Of a stretch of 34,857 nucleotides of DNA, positions 1-8,296 are shown in pieces. Position numbers and translations under genes: made by a program. How positions within the stretch are numbered: the first letter of the stretch is position 1; each line of letters starts with the position of its first letter. This DNA is from JBGOTP01 sp041476545 (lineage in GTDB: Bacteria; Acidobacteriota; Vicinamibacteria; Vicinamibacterales; CAVVIG01): contig JBGOTP010000006.1 of the NCBI GenBank assembly GCA_041476545.1, positions 1-34,857 on the forward strand, written 5' to 3'. The notes beneath the pieces were generated by a model. It worked only from the letters and a program-made list of their open reading frames with translations. It ran no database searches and was not told where the DNA came from.

Positions 1-558
1 CAGGACCATGGCGATCCCATGGGAGTCGAACGGCCGCTCGGCGTGCCACGGACGTTTCCCGAGCACGCGCGCCTGATGTACGACCTGCAGGTGCTCGCGT
101 TCGAGACGGATCTGACGCGCGTCATCACGTTCATGATGGGCCGCGAGCTGAGCGGCCGCGCGTATCCGGAGATTGGCGTGCACGACGCCCACCACCCGAT
201 CTCCCACCATCAAGGCGATCCGGAGAAGCTCGCGACGTTGACGGCGATCAACACCCATCACATGCGGCAGTTCGCGTACTTCCTTGAACGGCTGCGATCC
301 ACGCCAGACGGCGATGGCTCGCTGCTCGACCAGGTGACGATCCTGTGCGGCGCCGGGATGAGCGACGGCAACTCGCACGCGCCGGAAAACCTGCCGGTGC
401 TGCTGGCCGGCGGAGGTGTCGACCGTGCCGCCGCCGGCAGCCACATCCAATGCCCGGCGGGCACGCCGATTGGCAACCTGCACGTGACGCTGCTCGAGAA
501 GCTCGGGGTTCGTCTCGACCACTTTGGAAACAGCACTGGCAAACTCACCGGTGTCTAA
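1..558 (+). CDS. DUF1552 family protein, C-terminal part (5' end outside window)
   Basis: The reading frame is open from base 1, so the gene begins upstream; an internal ATG at 19 is not a credible start. The 185 visible codons match the last 40% of the two complete DUF1552 proteins at 19032-20375 and 23385-24719. Shared features are the FEEH/PEHA-L-(M/L)FDLQ-like helix, the TDLTRV(I/F)TF strand, the histidine cluster HHPISHHQ, the segment STPDGDGSLLDQ, the GAGMSDGN loop and the closing GKL-type tail. DUF1552 proteins are Tat-exported, of unknown function, and usually sit beside DUF1592-type cytochromes. The upstream partner is probably such a gene, but this cannot be seen. An ankyrin gene follows after about 200 bases, as at 24741. 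The family call is firm; the function is unknown. Confidence 0.93.
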   Translation, partial: QDHGDPMGVERPLGVPRTFPEHARLMYDLQVLAFETDLTRVITFMMGRELSGRAYPEIGVHDAHHPISHHQGDPEKLATLTAINTHHMRQFAYFLERLRSTPDGDGSLLDQVTILCGAGMSDGNSHAPENLPVLLAGGGVDRAAAGSHIQCPAGTPIGNLHVTLLEKLGVRLDHFGNSTGKLTGV

Positions 559-577
559 CGCGCTTTTGCGTCGAGCG

Positions 578-712
578 AGCGGAGATGACGGAGGCAACGG
601 CTTCACACGGAGGAACGAAGGAACGGAGGATTCTTTTTGGTACAGATTGAGACTCCGTTTCTTCGTTGCTCCGTGTTGGAACCGTTCGCTCCGCCTCCTC
701 CGTTGTCTGCGC
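578..712. repeat. Long imperfect intergenic inverted repeat
   Basis: The gap between the DUF1552 and ankyrin genes can fold on itself. The core arms at 605-628 and 653-676 match at 22 of 24 positions when one is reverse-complemented. Looser complementarity with small bulges extends outward to about 578 and 712. The loop, about 24 bases, contains a run of five T. The arms are rich in repeated ACGGAGGAACGAAGG-like units. It could be a transcript-level hairpin, an attenuator or terminator (the T run is in the loop, not after the stem), or a copy of a dispersed intergenic element. No second copy was found in the window. Confidence 0.75.
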
Positions 713-758
713 TGTGAGGGAATCAGCACGTAGGAACCAAGGCCGAAGGACTCAGGAC

Positions 759-2198
759 GTGTTACACCGAAGAGAAAACTGCTCGGCCATTTCCACCAGG
801 TGGTTCTGCGCCTCGGTGTTGTTGGTGTTGACGTTCTTGCGTGCCGGCGCGGCAGATGATCTTCGCCTCATCGACGCGTCCAGGCGTCACGATCTCGGTC
901 GGGTCCGATCGCTCCTCGACCAGCGGATCGACGTCAACGTGAAACAGCCAGACGGCGCGACGGCGCTGCACTGGGCCGTGCACTGGGACGATGTGGAGAT
1001 GGCCGATCTGATGCTTCGGGCCGGCGCTCAGGTCAATGTCGCCAACGAACTCGGCGTGACGCCGCTCGCGATGGCGTGCGACAACGGCAGCTCGCCGATG
1101 GTCGAGCGTCTTCTGAGCGCCGGCGCGAAGGTCAACGACCGCTCGCCGCGACGGCCGACGGCGCTCATGTTGTGCGCGCGACGCGGAAGTGTCGACGCCA
1201 TCAGGTCGCTCCTCGCGCGCGGCGCGGATGTCAACGCCACAGAGCCGCTTCGCGGTCAGACGGCCCTGATGTGGGCGGCCGCCAACGGCCACGCCGACGT
1301 CGTGAAGCTCTTGCTCGCCGCGCGTGCCGACCTTCGCGTGCGGTCGCGCCTCACGCGGCTGATGGTCAACCGCGCCGATCCGAACGATGTCAACACGGCC
1401 GTCATCGGGGAGGTCTCCGGCGGTCGCAGCACGGCGTTCCTGTTCGCGGCGGCGCGCGGCAGTGTCGAATGCGCCCGCCTCCTGCTCGACGCGGGAGCGG
1501 CGGTCGATGACACCGCCGCCGACGGCGCGAGCGCCCTCGTCATCGCCGTTCACAGCGGCCACCGTGCACTGGCCAACTGGCTCCTGGAGAAGGGCGCGGA
1601 TCCGAACACGGCTGGAGCCGGCTACACGGCGCTGCACGCGGCCGTGCTCCGAGGCGACGTGGAACTAGTGAGGAGCCTGCTGGCGCGCGGCGCCCGAGTC
1701 GATGCGCGGATCAGGCACGGCACACCGACCGTTCGCGCGGGAGGGGGTTTTGTTCTGCCTGAGAACCTGACAGGAGCCACGCCGCTGCTTCTGGCGGCGA
1801 AGTTCCTAGAGCGCGACATGCTGCGCCTGCTCGTCACTCAGGGCGCGAACGCTAGTCTCGCGCTAGACGACGGGACGACGGCGCTGATGGTCGCGGCGGG
1901 CGTTCTCGCGCAGGGCCCCCTCTTCGATCGAAGAGGCCGGATATTCGTGCTGAACGAATCCGATGACGTGGCCGCGCTCGAAACGGTCCGGTTGACGTTG
2001 CAACTGGGCAACAACGTCAAGGCGGCCAACGCTCAAGGCGAGACCGCTCTACACGGGGCCGCCGCGCGCGGCTATCGTTCCGTCGTAAGCTTCCTCCTGG
2101 AACGGGGCGCCCGGGCTGACGCGAAGAACGCGAGAGGGCAGACACCGTCTGACGTTGCCGATGCCAGGGTCAAGGATCTGTTGGAGCCGAAGCGATGA
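759..2198 (+). CDS. Exported ankyrin-repeat protein
   Basis: This is a 479-residue protein from a GTG start at 759, chosen because a purine-rich GAAGGA lies about 9 bases upstream and because it places a normal signal peptide at the N-terminus (basic start, hydrophobic FCASVLLVLTFL, cleavage near AGAADD, residues 31-34). An in-frame ATG at 666 would add 31 non-signal-like residues inside the inverted repeat. Ankyrin repeats run from about residue 36 to the end, with typical G-TALHWA and LL-GA-VN signatures. The chain is broken near residues 190-235 and 325-350 by non-ankyrin inserts that recur in the paralogues at 14851-16425 and 24741-26483. Ankyrin repeats bind proteins; in the periplasm the partner is unknown. 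It follows a DUF1552 gene, as the paralogue at 24741 does. Confidence 0.88.
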   Translation: MLHRRENCSAISTRWFCASVLLVLTFLRAGAADDLRLIDASRRHDLGRVRSLLDQRIDVNVKQPDGATALHWAVHWDDVEMADLMLRAGAQVNVANELGVTPLAMACDNGSSPMVERLLSAGAKVNDRSPRRPTALMLCARRGSVDAIRSLLARGADVNATEPLRGQTALMWAAANGHADVVKLLLAARADLRVRSRLTRLMVNRADPNDVNTAVIGEVSGGRSTAFLFAAARGSVECARLLLDAGAAVDDTAADGASALVIAVHSGHRALANWLLEKGADPNTAGAGYTALHAAVLRGDVELVRSLLARGARVDARIRHGTPTVRAGGGFVLPENLTGATPLLLAAKFLERDMLRLLVTQGANASLALDDGTTALMVAAGVLAQGPLFDRRGRIFVLNESDDVAALETVRLTLQLGNNVKAANAQGETALHGAAARGYRSVVSFLLERGARADAKNARGQTPSDVADARVKDLLEPKR

Positions 2199-2274
2199 AT
2201 CCGCTGGTGCCGCCAAGTGGCCGCCAGTGAATGCCGCCGGCAGCGAAGATCTGGAAGATGTGGAGGATGAAGGG

Positions 2275-2727
2275 ATGAAGCGAACGACGAAGAAAGCCGC
2301 CTCGCGGCCCAAGAGCGTGTTCCGTCAGCGAGGGGTGGTGCTCGCCCGCCGCCCGAAGGCGGAACTGAAACACCTGAAGTGGCAAGGGGTCGAGCTCGAG
2401 CAGCTCAATCCCCTGCTCCAGCGTCAATTCATCGTCGGGCGCGACATCATGATCGCGCGCGTGCTGTTGAAGAAGGGCTGTATTGTTCCGGAGCACAGCC
2501 ACGTCAACGAGCAGGTGACCTACATCCTGGAGGGCGCGCTTTTGTTTCGGATTGACGGCCGGGAAATCGTCGTGCACGCCGGCGAAGTGTTGACGATCCC
2601 GCCCAACATGCCGCACGAAGCCGAAGCCATGGCCGATACGGTCGACCTGGACGTCTTCAATCCACCGCGCGCCGATTGGATCAACAAAGAGGACGTCTAC
2701 CTGCGGAACGCGGGCAGCCGCCGCTAG
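2275..2727 (+). CDS. Small single-domain cupin protein
   Basis: This 150-residue protein has one conserved beta-barrel cupin domain (about residues 58-130). Motif 1 carries H74, H76 and Q80 in EHSHVNEQVTYILEG, and motif 2 carries H114 in PPNMPHEAEA; these are the usual metal-ligand positions, with Gln in place of the common Glu. There is no signal peptide; the first 25 residues are basic (KRTTKK, RPK), so it is probably cytoplasmic and stands out among exported neighbours. The ATG at 2275 was chosen because GGAGGATGAAGGG precedes it closely; longer in-frame starts overlap the ankyrin gene and give unconvincing sequence. It lies 76 bases after that gene and is probably co-transcribed. Cupins include dioxygenases, isomerases and sugar-binding regulators, so the substrate cannot be assigned. 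Confidence 0.85.
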   Translation: MKRTTKKAASRPKSVFRQRGVVLARRPKAELKHLKWQGVELEQLNPLLQRQFIVGRDIMIARVLLKKGCIVPEHSHVNEQVTYILEGALLFRIDGREIVVHAGEVLTIPPNMPHEAEAMADTVDLDVFNPPRADWINKEDVYLRNAGSRR

Positions 2728-2822
2728 CGGTGACGCGACCGGGAGGATTCGACACTACCCGGGCGGCGCGGCGGAGTATAGAATCGGCGATGCTAGGGCA
2801 AGTAGTCCAGAGGAGAATCCAG

Positions 2823-4892
2823 ATGCGAAGAAAAGTCGGCTGGTGGGGCGCGGCGGCCATTGGCCTAACCGTGGTAGCGGGATGGTCGACCGTTCAGACT
2901 CGCGCAGGTCAGGCGGGCGGCACAATCCCTGTTGATAGCGACGACATCGCTGGCACCGTGACAAGCCGGTCGGGGCCAGAGGCGGGTGTCTGGGTCATCG
3001 CGGAGACACGCGACTTGCCGACCAAGTTCATCAGGACCGTCGTCACGGACGACCGGGGCCGCTACCTGCTGCCCGACCTTCCGAAGGCCACTTACGACAT
3101 CTGGGTGCGCGGGTATGGGCTCGTCGACAGTCCCAAGGTGAAAGGCGCGCCTGGGCGCAATCTGAACCTGACCGCGACCGTCGCCCCGAACGACAAAGCA
3201 GCCGCCGAGTACTATCCGGCCAACTACTGGTACGCCCTGCTGCAGCCGCCACCCAAGAGCGATTTTCCTGGAACCGGACGCACTGGCAACGGGCTCGGCG
3301 AGCAGATGGTCACGCAAGGCTCGTTCATCGGCAATATCAAGATGACCAACGCGTGCACGCAGTGTCATCAGATGGGCACGAAAGCGACACGGGAGATTGC
3401 CCCCTCGCTCGGGACGTTCAAGAATTCGCTCGAGGCGTGGGATGCGCGCGTTCAGGTCGGCATCAGCGGCGCGTTCATGGACAGCACCCTGGCGCCGCTC
3501 GGACGGCAACGGGCGCTGCGGGTGTTCGCCGACTGGACCGATCGTATTGCCAAGGGTGAGCTCCCACCGAAGCCGGCCCGGCCGCAGGGCGTCGAACGCA
3601 ACGCCGTCGTCACGGAGTGGGAGTGGGGCGACGCGAAAACCTTCGTGCATGATGAGATCGCGACGAGCAAGGCCAACCCGACGATCAATCCTTACGGCCT
3701 CGTGTACGGCACGCAGGAATTGAGCGGCGACTGGGTCACGTTCGTCAATCCGAAAACGAACGAGGTGGGCCGGCTGGACGTGCCGGTCACGAATCCCAGC
3801 GCGCCCTTCGCATGGGCCCAGACCCAGCCGCTGCCGTCGCCATACTGGGGTGACGAAATCCTCTGGAAAGGCAAGATAGCCCCCCACAACGCCATGTTCG
3901 ACTCGAAAGGTCGTGTGCTGGTTACCGCGCGCGAAGGCTGCCGGCTCTACGATCCCAAGCAGAAGAAGTTCACGCTCCTGCAGGGTTGCCAGGCAGGTCA
4001 TCACGTACAGATTGACGCGAACGACGTCGCCTGGTTCGACTCAGGCGGTGCGTCGTCTTTCGACATCAAGGCCTACGACGCGACCGGTGATGCGGCGAAG
4101 GCGTTCACTCGCTATCCAATCACGCTCGACACCAACGGGAACGGCAAGGCGGATCCCCTTCCGGCGCGGGGTGTGCCACCGACTTCCGAGCAGGATTCTC
4201 CCGGGACTCCCGGGGGTTCGTACGCAGTGATGCCCAATCCGGCGGACAATTCGGTCTGGATCTCGCATCTGGGAGTGCCCGGAGCGATTAGCCGCATCGA
4301 CTTGAAGACGAAGCTGGCCGAAATCTATGAGCCCCCATTCCGGAATCCCGCGGCCAAGGTCGAGGGATATCTGCCGCACGGGATCGACGTGGATACCAAC
4401 GGGGTTATGTGGACCGGGCTCAACAGCGGTCACCTCGCCAGTTTCGATCGCCGAAAGTGCAGGGCGCCTTACAACCCGAGGGCGGAGCGCGTCGGCCAGC
4501 AGTGCACTGAAGGCTGGACCCTCTACCAGGCCCCTGGTCCGAACTTCAAGGGGGTCACCGAATCCGGCACCTCGGATTCCTACTATCTGAACTGGGTCGA
4601 CCAGTTTGATACTTCAGGATTCGGCAAGAACACGCCGTTTCTGAACGGAACCGGATCCGACTCCATCATGGCGTTGGTGGGTGGCAAGTGGGTCGTCCTC
4701 CGGGTGCCGTATCCGATGGGCTTCGCGTCACGTGGTATGGATGGTCGCATCGACGATCCGAATGCCGGGTGGAAGGGTCGAGGTCTTTGGACCGCGCAAG
4801 CCGCGCAGGCGACGTGGCATCAGGAAGGCGGCAAGGGACAGATGCCCAAGGTCATACACATTCAGATTCGCCCGGATCCACTCGCGAAGTAA
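2823..4892 (+). CDS. Exported heme protein: carboxypeptidase-regulatory-like domain, CxxCH segment, beta-propeller
   Basis: This 689-residue protein begins at an ATG 6 bases after AGGAGA. Order of parts: signal peptide or anchor (residues 1-29); an Ig-like fold of the carboxypeptidase-regulatory type (about 40-120, with DDRGRYLLPDLP); a helical stretch with one c-type heme motif, CTQCH, at 178-182; then a long C-terminal region (about 270-689) resembling SMP-30/virginiamycin B lyase-type propellers, with repeats such as NGVMWTGLNSGHLASFDRRK. No lyase activity should be assumed. It is closely similar over its full length to the protein at 26698-28788 and shares architecture with 13104-14798. 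Probably a periplasmic redox or sensing protein. The domain calls are good; the function is unknown. Confidence 0.88.
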   Translation: MRRKVGWWGAAAIGLTVVAGWSTVQTRAGQAGGTIPVDSDDIAGTVTSRSGPEAGVWVIAETRDLPTKFIRTVVTDDRGRYLLPDLPKATYDIWVRGYGLVDSPKVKGAPGRNLNLTATVAPNDKAAAEYYPANYWYALLQPPPKSDFPGTGRTGNGLGEQMVTQGSFIGNIKMTNACTQCHQMGTKATREIAPSLGTFKNSLEAWDARVQVGISGAFMDSTLAPLGRQRALRVFADWTDRIAKGELPPKPARPQGVERNAVVTEWEWGDAKTFVHDEIATSKANPTINPYGLVYGTQELSGDWVTFVNPKTNEVGRLDVPVTNPSAPFAWAQTQPLPSPYWGDEILWKGKIAPHNAMFDSKGRVLVTAREGCRLYDPKQKKFTLLQGCQAGHHVQIDANDVAWFDSGGASSFDIKAYDATGDAAKAFTRYPITLDTNGNGKADPLPARGVPPTSEQDSPGTPGGSYAVMPNPADNSVWISHLGVPGAISRIDLKTKLAEIYEPPFRNPAAKVEGYLPHGIDVDTNGVMWTGLNSGHLASFDRRKCRAPYNPRAERVGQQCTEGWTLYQAPGPNFKGVTESGTSDSYYLNWVDQFDTSGFGKNTPFLNGTGSDSIMALVGGKWVVLRVPYPMGFASRGMDGRIDDPNAGWKGRGLWTAQAAQATWHQEGGKGQMPKVIHIQIRPDPLAK

Positions 4893-4915
4893 TCGCCGAC
4901 ACCAGGTTTGTACGG

Positions 4916-4950
4916 ACGAGGTGGACCCGAATGCCGGATCCACCTCGTTT
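4916..4950 (+). terminator. Probable intrinsic terminator after the heme/propeller gene
   Basis: A perfect 10-bp stem (ACGAGGTGGA at 4916-4925 with TCCACCTCGT at 4939-4948) encloses a 13-base loop and is followed by a T-rich stretch (TTTCGTT). It sits 23 bases after the stop at 4892 and before the cytochrome genes, so those are likely transcribed from their own promoter. The loop is long and the T tract interrupted, so termination may be partial. Confidence 0.6.
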
Positions 4951-4997
4951 CGTTGCTCGCCAGTTGTAAAATGAACCTCGGAGACAAAATAAAATTG

Positions 4998-5417
4998 ATG
5001 CGTTCCAAGGTGAGTTGGGCTCTGGCCGGCGGTCTGTTTGTGCTCGCGTTGTCGGTTGCGGCTCATGCGCGTCAAGAACCCGCTGGCGGCAACGCAGAAG
5101 CGGCCAAGGTGCGCAATCCGGTGTCCGCCACGCCGGAGTCGATTGCTGCCGGGGCGGTGACGTTCAGACGACGGTGCGCTGCGTGCCATGGCGCGGATGC
5201 AAAGGGCGGCCCTCCCAAAGAAGACTTCCTGAAACCGGGGTCCAATCTGATTGACGACAAGTCCGATCACGGGTCGAGCGACGGCGAGGTTTTCTACGTC
5301 ATCAAGAACGGCGTGCCGCCGGATCTCATCATGGACGGGTGGGGCGAGCGCCTCTCCGACACCGAAATCTGGAACGTCATTAATTTCCTCAGAGATCTGG
5401 CGAAGAAGAGCAAGTAG
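4998..5417 (+). CDS. Small periplasmic monoheme cytochrome c
   Basis: This is a 139-residue protein with a signal peptide (ALAGGLFVLALSVAAHARQ, cleavage near residue 25) and a class I cytochrome c domain. The heme motif is CAACH at 60-64; M112 in the DLIMDGWGERLSD segment is the likely sixth heme ligand; a C-terminal helix (EIWNVINFLRDLAKK) follows, as usual in the fold. The ATG at 4998 was preferred over the in-frame ATG at 4971 because GGAGA lies at 4980-4984, although spacing is rather long (13 bases), and because it gives a compact signal sequence. It is first of three consecutive cytochrome genes (10-base gap to the next). Its sequence differs from the family formed by the following two. 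It probably shuttles electrons for periplasmic oxidoreductases. Confidence 0.9.
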   Translation: MRSKVSWALAGGLFVLALSVAAHARQEPAGGNAEAAKVRNPVSATPESIAAGAVTFRRRCAACHGADAKGGPPKEDFLKPGSNLIDDKSDHGSSDGEVFYVIKNGVPPDLIMDGWGERLSDTEIWNVINFLRDLAKKSK

Positions 5418-5427
5418 GATCTCGGCG

Positions 5428-5865
5428 ATGTGGTTCAAGAGGTTGGTCGTCGGCTGCGCGACGTTGCTCGTGGTGATCGTGGCGTCGGACAGTCGTCTGT
5501 CGGCGCAACGGTCCCAGTCGCAGTGGGACGGCGTATTCACCGTGGAGCAGGCCGGACGAGGCGAGGCCGTCTATTCACGGTTCTGTGCCACGTGTCATGG
5601 ATCCGACCTCGCCGGCGAAGGACACGCGCCTGCCCTGACGGGCGACACCTTCGCGGTGGCCTGGAACGATCGTCCGCTCTCGGTTCTCTTCGACCGCATC
5701 AAGACCACAATGCCTCCCACATCTCCCGGTCGGCTCACCCCGCGAGAGACCGCCGACCTCGTGGCGTTCGTGCTTCGCGCCAGCTCGTATCCGGCCGGAG
5801 AGCACGAGCTCGCCGACACGGTGGAGGCGCTTCAGGTCGTACGCTTTTTTGCGAGCAAACCTTGA
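5428..5865 (+). CDS. Small periplasmic monoheme cytochrome c (PQQ-partner-like family)
   Basis: This is a 145-residue protein starting 10 bases after the preceding cytochrome gene. A signal peptide (hydrophobic CATLLVVIVAS, cleavage near LSAQ, residue 27) precedes a compact class I cytochrome domain with CATCH at 53-57 and probable axial M95 in KTTMPPTSPG. The pattern of a W-DGV(F/Y)T-EQA-RG lead-in, CHGSDLAGEG, a T-PG-L stretch and DLVAFVL is shared with the cytochromes at 5883, 8293 and 32598. The last of these abuts a PQQ quinoprotein, which suggests an electron-acceptor role for the family. No dehydrogenase lies directly beside this copy. Confidence 0.9.
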   Translation: MWFKRLVVGCATLLVVIVASDSRLSAQRSQSQWDGVFTVEQAGRGEAVYSRFCATCHGSDLAGEGHAPALTGDTFAVAWNDRPLSVLFDRIKTTMPPTSPGRLTPRETADLVAFVLRASSYPAGEHELADTVEALQVVRFFASKP

Positions 5866-5882
5866 GGGGAAGCAGGAGCGAC

Positions 5883-6317
5883 ATGATGCCAGGGCGTGAC
5901 AGTCGCTCGATGGTCGTTCTCCCGGCAGCGCTGCTGGCAGTGATGTGCGTGACGATCGCCGGGCAGACGCTGAAGACGGCAAAGGACGGCATCTACACCG
6001 AAGAGCAGTCCAAGCGCGGGCAATCGGTGTATCAGGACAAGTGCTCGGCCTGTCACGGCGACGATTTGTCCGGCGGCGGCTTCGCTCCGGCGCTCTCGGC
6101 CGACGCATTTCTGGCGGTGTGGGCGGACAAGAGACTGGATGCGCTGGCGGCCGTCATCAAGGACACGATGCCGGCGGACAAACCAGGAAGCCTCAGCGCC
6201 GAGGCCAGTACCGATCTCGTCGCGTTTCTGCTCAAGACAAACAAGTTCCCGGCCGGCCAGGAGCCGCTCGCGAGCGATCCCGCCGCGTTGCAGCTCATCG
6301 TGATTCCAAAGCCTTAA
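5883..6317 (+). CDS. Small periplasmic monoheme cytochrome c (paralogue of the preceding gene)
   Basis: This is a 144-residue protein. ATG codons at 5883 and 5886 are both possible; AGGAG at 5874-5878 suits 5886 slightly better. The signal peptide spans residues 1-27 (VVLPAALLAVMCVTIAGQ). The heme motif CSACH is at 54-58, followed by GDDLSGGG, and M96 in KDTMPADKPG is the likely axial ligand. It is clearly homologous to 5428-5865, so the pair arose by duplication and is probably co-transcribed. The stop TAA at 6315-6317 overlaps the stop of the convergent gene on the other strand. Confidence 0.9.
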   Translation: MMPGRDSRSMVVLPAALLAVMCVTIAGQTLKTAKDGIYTEEQSKRGQSVYQDKCSACHGDDLSGGGFAPALSADAFLAVWADKRLDALAAVIKDTMPADKPGSLSAEASTDLVAFLLKTNKFPAGQEPLASDPAALQLIVIPKP

Positions 6318-6919
6318 GAGCCTTCAGTTCTGCTGACCTTCGTCAGGAGCACGGGTGCGGTCGCATAGCCTTCAAGAACAGGCGCTTTCATCGCGTCGTC
6401 AAGCACGAGCTTGGCCGCAAGCGACGCCTTGCCCTCGCCGATTCCCCGCCGGTCGACACGAATCTCGATGACCGAGAACGGATAGTCCGCGGCCAACGGG
6501 CCGACAGCTTTCCACGCCGGGCGGTCCCAGCTGCCCAACGGGCGCTCGGTCGCGAGGATGAGGCGCGAGCTTCCGTCGGGCAGCGCGACACGCCGCGTGA
6601 GTTTCACTGAATAGCCCAGACTGCTCGTGGCCGCCCAGACGTATCCGACTGATGGCGCGGCCTGGAGAGCATCGGCCCACTGTTTCGCGCCTTTCTCCTT
6701 GAACGCCGCGACGAGTCTGTCGGCCTCCTCATCGGTCGACCAGCGGAGGACGTCGATCTTCAGCGCGACCCCGGTGCCGGGATTCAGACCGGCCGTCGTG
6801 GCGGCAAATCTGGCGACGAACTTCGGCGCCTGCCCCGTTGTCGGACGGGTGGCGGCCAATAGAGAAACGAATGTCACGGCGATGAGCGTCCCGCGCCGAA
6901 CCCGAGTGTGTGCAGACAT
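6314..6919 (-). CDS. Exported protein of an acidobacterial family of unknown function
   Basis: This is a 201-residue protein. Basic residues (RVRRG) followed by TLIAVTFVSLLAA and a cleavage site near TGQA (residue 31) indicate Sec export. The mature part has the pattern LRWSTDEEADRLVAAFKEKG, then VGYVWA, LGYSVK, RLILATERPLG, DYPFSVIEIRVD and GEGKASLAAKLV, ending with a LEGYA--PVLLTKV stretch. I recognise this arrangement from exported hypothetical proteins of Acidobacteriota; no function is known to me. It has no heme motif and no visible catalytic signature. It converges on the cytochrome gene at 5883, the two stop codons sharing TTAA, and is transcribed away from 7004-8296. Start ATG at 6919. 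Confidence 0.8.
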   Translation of the reverse strand: MSAHTRVRRGTLIAVTFVSLLAATRPTTGQAPKFVARFAATTAGLNPGTGVALKIDVLRWSTDEEADRLVAAFKEKGAKQWADALQAAPSVGYVWAATSSLGYSVKLTRRVALPDGSSRLILATERPLGSWDRPAWKAVGPLAADYPFSVIEIRVDRRGIGEGKASLAAKLVLDDAMKAPVLEGYATAPVLLTKVSRTEGS

Positions 6920-7003
6920 GGCTGCAAATTATATCAGCGCCGCCACCCCACAACGCCGGTGTCGCGCCTTGAGCGCTCGCGCCCGCTGTCATAGACTGAC
7001 CTC

Positions 7004-8296
7004 ATGATGCGCGTGCGCCCGCCAGAGCTGCTCCTCGCCGGCGTGGCGTGCCTGTGCGGCGCCGCGGTTCTTGCCGCGCAACGGCCGGACGCCTTTACCG
7101 CCTCTCGCGATCATGCGGCGATTCGATACTCGACCGCCCCGCTTGACACGAGCGTCTCACATCTCAGCCGCGACCTCGATGCCGGAAAGGTTCACCTGGC
7201 GTTCGACAAGGCCAGCGGGTATCTGCCGTCGCTACTCACCGCGCTCGGGGTGCCCGTCGAATCGCAGCTGCTGGTCTTCTCTGAAACGAGTGCGCAGGCG
7301 TCGCTCATCAAGTTTGGAAGTCCACGCGCGCTCTTTTTCAACGACGTCACCGCCGTGGGCTGGGTTCGTGGCGCCGATACGCTGGAAATCTCCGCGCACG
7401 ATCCGCGTCAGGGCTCGATCTTCTACACCCTCGAGCAGCGGGCAACGGAACGGCCGCGGTTGAGACGGCGCGACGCCTGTCTCGAGTGCCATCTCACCTG
7501 GGACACGCTCGGTGTCCCGGGCTTGACGATGATCAGCACGTTCCCGATGTCTGATGACAAGAACGCGTACGCGTCGGGAGTCACCGTGGATCACCGGATC
7601 GATCTCGATATGCGGTGGGGCGGATGGTATGTCACGGGGAAGGTCGTTCCCGCACGCCATCTTGGGAACCTTCCCGTCGTCCGAACCGACCGCGAGCTGT
7701 CGCGTCCCCCACCCTCGCCCCCCGTCCTTCAGTCGGTGGCGGGACGGTTCGATACGAGCGGCTATTTGTCCACCTACAGCGACGTCGCGGCGTCGATGGT
7801 GATGGCTCATCAGACGCACATGACGAACCTCCTGACGCGGCTCGGTTGGGAAGGACGCGTCGCGGACTACGACAAGACGGCGGGTCAGAAGGCGGTCGCG
7901 AACCGGCTGCAGCAGGCGGCTCAGGATTTCGTCGACTACGTGCTGTTTGTCGACGAGGCCCCGCTGCCGCGCAAGCTTGAAGGGTCTTCGGGGTTTTCGG
8001 AGAAGTTTTCGGCGCAGGGTCCCAAGGACAGTCGTGGGCGGTCCCTCCATCAGTTGGATCTCGATCGTCGTCTGATGCGCTACCCGTGCAGCTACATGAT
8101 CTACTCGCCCGCGTTCGATGCCCTCCCGGCCGGTCTGCTCGACGCCGTGTACCGGCGGATGTGGGTCGTGCTCTCGGGGCAGGAAACGGGGAAGGCCTAC
8201 GCGCGGCTCGCACGGGCCGATCGGGCAGCGATTGTGGAGATTCTGCGGGATACGAAAAAGACGTTGCCGTCGTACTTCCAGGCGGTCATGAAATGA
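7004..8296 (+). CDS. Exported monoheme protein of unknown function
   Basis: This is a 430-residue protein with a signal peptide (LLLAGVACLCGAAVLAAQ, cleavage near residue 26). A single heme-binding motif, CLECH, occurs at 159-163 in a central domain; it is followed by LTWDTLGVPGLTMIS and a segment describing strands (VDHRIDLDMRWGGWYVTGK). The C-terminal half is largely helical, with MVMAHQTHMTNLLTRLGWEG supplying further His and Met residues that might be axial ligands. I know no characterised homologue. Start codons at 7004 and 7007 are adjacent and neither has a clear ribosome binding site. The stop overlaps the start of the cytochrome at 8293 by four bases (ATGA), so the two are translationally coupled and likely work together. 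Confidence 0.83.
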   Translation: MMRVRPPELLLAGVACLCGAAVLAAQRPDAFTASRDHAAIRYSTAPLDTSVSHLSRDLDAGKVHLAFDKASGYLPSLLTALGVPVESQLLVFSETSAQASLIKFGSPRALFFNDVTAVGWVRGADTLEISAHDPRQGSIFYTLEQRATERPRLRRRDACLECHLTWDTLGVPGLTMISTFPMSDDKNAYASGVTVDHRIDLDMRWGGWYVTGKVVPARHLGNLPVVRTDRELSRPPPSPPVLQSVAGRFDTSGYLSTYSDVAASMVMAHQTHMTNLLTRLGWEGRVADYDKTAGQKAVANRLQQAAQDFVDYVLFVDEAPLPRKLEGSSGFSEKFSAQGPKDSRGRSLHQLDLDRRLMRYPCSYMIYSPAFDALPAGLLDAVYRRMWVVLSGQETGKAYARLARADRAAIVEILRDTKKTLPSYFQAVMK

